From Tillandsia leiboldiana (lineage: Eukaryota; Streptophyta; Magnoliopsida; Poales; Bromeliaceae), in contig CM055075.1 in assembly GCA_029204045.2 (NCBI GenBank), forward strand, positions 28,318,137 through 28,382,136: DNA of 64,000 nt. The letters run 5' to 3'. The stretch's first letter is position 1. Every line of letters starts with the position of its first letter. Under the pieces are notes generated by a model. The model was given only the letters and a program-made list of their open reading frames with translations, was not told where the DNA came from and made no database searches. A program made the translations under genes and the position numbers. This document shows positions 61,852 to 64,000 of this stretch, piece by piece.

Positions 61852-64000
61852 GGAGTAGGCCAGGTCCACCATGTCAGATTCGGGCTGCCCCGCTTCATCT
61901 CATTCTTGTCTTTCATTTCAGCCATGTAAAAAAAGAAATGTAATTTTTAATCTGAAAAGGCTGCGATTTACTGGGTTATGGTGATTGGAAGTAAAGATGA
62001 GATGGTAGGGACTTCGACCGACACATTGGTAATAAATTGATATTTTGGTTACTGCAATTAATATTAGTACAGACTACTAATCTGGGAATGCTTGGGCTTC
62101 TGATTAAAATTTCAAAAGAGGCCTAGCAGATTCTAGTTAAGCGGTCATTTGATCCTACACTGATGTGTTTGTTGACATAAAGCAGTTAGTTTGTAAACTT
62201 CGCAAAGAGAAATTGAAAAACTTTACCTCTTTTGCCTCTTCCAGGATATCTCTTTCCTATATTAATTTCTTTATAAGAACAGTGTGGTCTAGTTTATTGA
62301 TAATTTGCTATACTAATACATTTTTCACTGTATCAATCTATCTGTAAAATACTTTAATCTGTACATATACTCATACCGTAGTATATTTCCATTAATCAAA
62401 TCCAAATTGTTTTTAATGCACATTATCTTCTACTAGTTGGAAACTGAATTTAACTCGTCTGCAATGGTTTTCACACTGTGCAATTTGTCAGGATAAGGAT
62501 ATGTGGCCTTTGATGCCTCCACTGCCTTCATATGGACAGGGGAGGGAACGTAATGGTGCTAGATATGGAAGTCTGATTCATGGTCAAAATCTACAGAATG
62601 TGGTCATTACAGGTTGGCTGAGCAGAGAGATATTTTTCTTCCCTGTGGTGTTTATTCTCTTATAATTTGTTTTGCTTCATGTGATTAAGAAAACGAAGCA
62701 GAATATAGACGAAAAGTTGTCAAAAATTATCAGTATCACACTATTCTGTAGCATTTACTATTAATTATTGGCATGTAGACTAGTCGTGATCATCATGTAG
62801 AATGAGATGTCAGCTTGATATTTGTTTGTTTTCGAGATTGTAACATACTGCACTTTGGTGTTTTTTTCCTCATTCTTTATGTTAATCTTCAACTCCAAAT
62901 TGCTGCGCTATCCATCTTCTTTTTAATGCCTTGCATTGTTTTTCCAGAGAAGGCTATCTCTACAAGATTTCTTTTTTTTTTTAACCGTAATTTCTCGAGT
63001 ATTTATTGAGATGCCTCTTAGAACAGTGTAATATTTTAGAAAAATCTTATAATGTTTGACATAAACGTTTCCAGGAAGGTTCGCTGTGGACATGACTCTT
63101 TGATCCAGATAAATACCCTATGGCTGCATGATAATCTGGTTTCGGCATATTTCAATTCGACAGATCAATGAATAGATATTAAATTTCTGCTCTTTCCATC
63201 TTATAATAAGAATTTGTGAACTGCTAAATAGTTAGGAAAAGATCAGGTTCACACTGTTGGTGGGCATGCAGCGCATTCTGAAGGACTCATTAAAATGAAT
63301 TACACTTCTTGCATTGCTCAATGCTTTGCTTTTCTGCAGGAGAAAATGGCACCATAGATGGACAGGGTCAAGCATGGTGGACAGCATTCTTGGAAAAACG
63401 CCTCGAGAACACGAGAGGACCCCTTGTGCAGTTAATGTGGTCCAGAGACATAGTAATTTCTAATATTACCCTACGAAATTCTCCTTTCTGGACACTCCAC
63501 CCATATGACTGCAAAAACGTTACTATCTCTAATGTCACAATATTGGCTCCGATTAGTAAAGCGCCAAATACAGATGGTATCGATCCAGGTAAGGAGGCAT
63601 CTGTATCTTGCACTTATGGTTCCATTTATTTTTTTAGTGTAACAACAGCCGTGCAACTCTAGTTTATGGAGATTGGAGATATACCTTAAAGAATTTGGAA
63701 GTTTCCCTTAAATGTTTGTATCGCCATTCTTGGTTGTTTTTTTAAGTGCTAGTGGTAGCAGGTGAACTAAGATTACCATTTACATATACTGTACTCACTT
63801 GAGAATCTAAACTTCTTCCAAGAAGAAGAAGAGAATCTGAACATGGGAACTTGGTGCTGCTGAATTGCAGCAGTTATGCAAAGTTTAAATTTTCTTCGAA
63901 TCTTTTGTTTTGAGTCCAATTCAAGTTTCTCGGAAGACAACTTTTGCTTGTTCTTTTGTCCCGATCAGAAAAAGCAATGAAACTTGTACGCCAACAGTAA
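61147..64000 (+). CDS. GH28 (polygalacturonase-like) protein with N-terminal membrane anchor, 3' part outside window
   Basis: Visible exons are 61147-61632, 62492-62612 and 63340-63588, about 285 residues; the frame needs at least one more exon beyond 64000. The start is followed by a His/Ala-rich leader and one hydrophobic segment (FSYFVLATGSAWLYFGSLLL, about 30-49), which suggests a signal anchor, so the catalytic part would be lumenal or extracellular. YLSEFGGVGDDAALNSDAF is the usual GH28 entry. DGQGQAWW follows, and NTDGIDP at 279-285 carries the first catalytic aspartates of the family. GH28 enzymes hydrolyse pectin (homogalacturonan or rhamnogalacturonan) by inversion. The NTDGIDP motif supports an active enzyme, but the remaining catalytic motifs (DD, GHG, RIK) are not in the window. 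Intron 1 has a (GA)n run at about 61818-61848. Confidence 0.9.

Overview
This is a nuclear window from a flowering plant, most likely a monocot. All protein genes carry GT-AG introns and have plant-typical products. First exons are strongly GC-rich while introns and intergenic DNA are very AT-rich, and there are long (TA)n and (CT)n tracts plus MITE, SINE and LTR-retrotransposon debris. I cannot fix the species; a commelinid such as pineapple or a palm would fit, but this is a guess.

Layout. 1-473 (-): 5' part of a DUF1677 zinc-ribbon-like gene, cut by the window edge. 474-6745: AT-rich DNA with a MITE candidate, an LTR fragment, a three-copy repeat and a SINE-like piece. 6746-10178 (-): 20S proteasome alpha-1 subunit, 9 exons. 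10179-13758: spacer with a G/C-rich block, a (TA)n tract and a fold-back element. 13759-21071 (+): VIT/VWA protein with a very Cys-rich tail, 13 exons, with a SINE in intron 1. 21072-33840: transposon-rich desert with a solo LTR (exact 5-bp TSD), a decayed short LTR retrotransposon, a MITE and many (TA)n tracts. 34295-35954 (+): LAZY/DRO1-like (IGT family) gravitropism gene with a 6-nt first exon. 37478-38937 (+): LSM1. 39882-41847 (-): eEF1B beta/delta guanine-nucleotide exchange subunit. 44319-46518 (+): TMEM87/lung-7TM-like membrane protein. 46519-51985: MITEs and an unrecognised possible transcript. 51986-53311 (-): SPX-domain phosphate sensor with two PHR1-type sites upstream. 54793-57359 (-): nucleoredoxin with an altered third active site. 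58138-60610 (-): COQ9. 61147 to beyond the window (+): membrane-anchored GH28 (polygalacturonase-like) protein.

The genes are a typical plant mix and are not functionally clustered. They cover protein turnover, mRNA decay, translation elongation, phosphate signalling, redox, ubiquinone synthesis, gravitropism and cell wall. Exon structures were assembled by hand from splice consensus and reading frame; every multi-exon model closes in frame. I found no prokaryote-type system, CRISPR array or gene cluster. The most interesting items are the decayed nucleoredoxin active site, the Cys-rich tail of the VWA protein, the 6-nt LAZY exon, a stop codon split by an intron in eEF1B, and several transposon insertions whose ends and target duplications can be read exactly.
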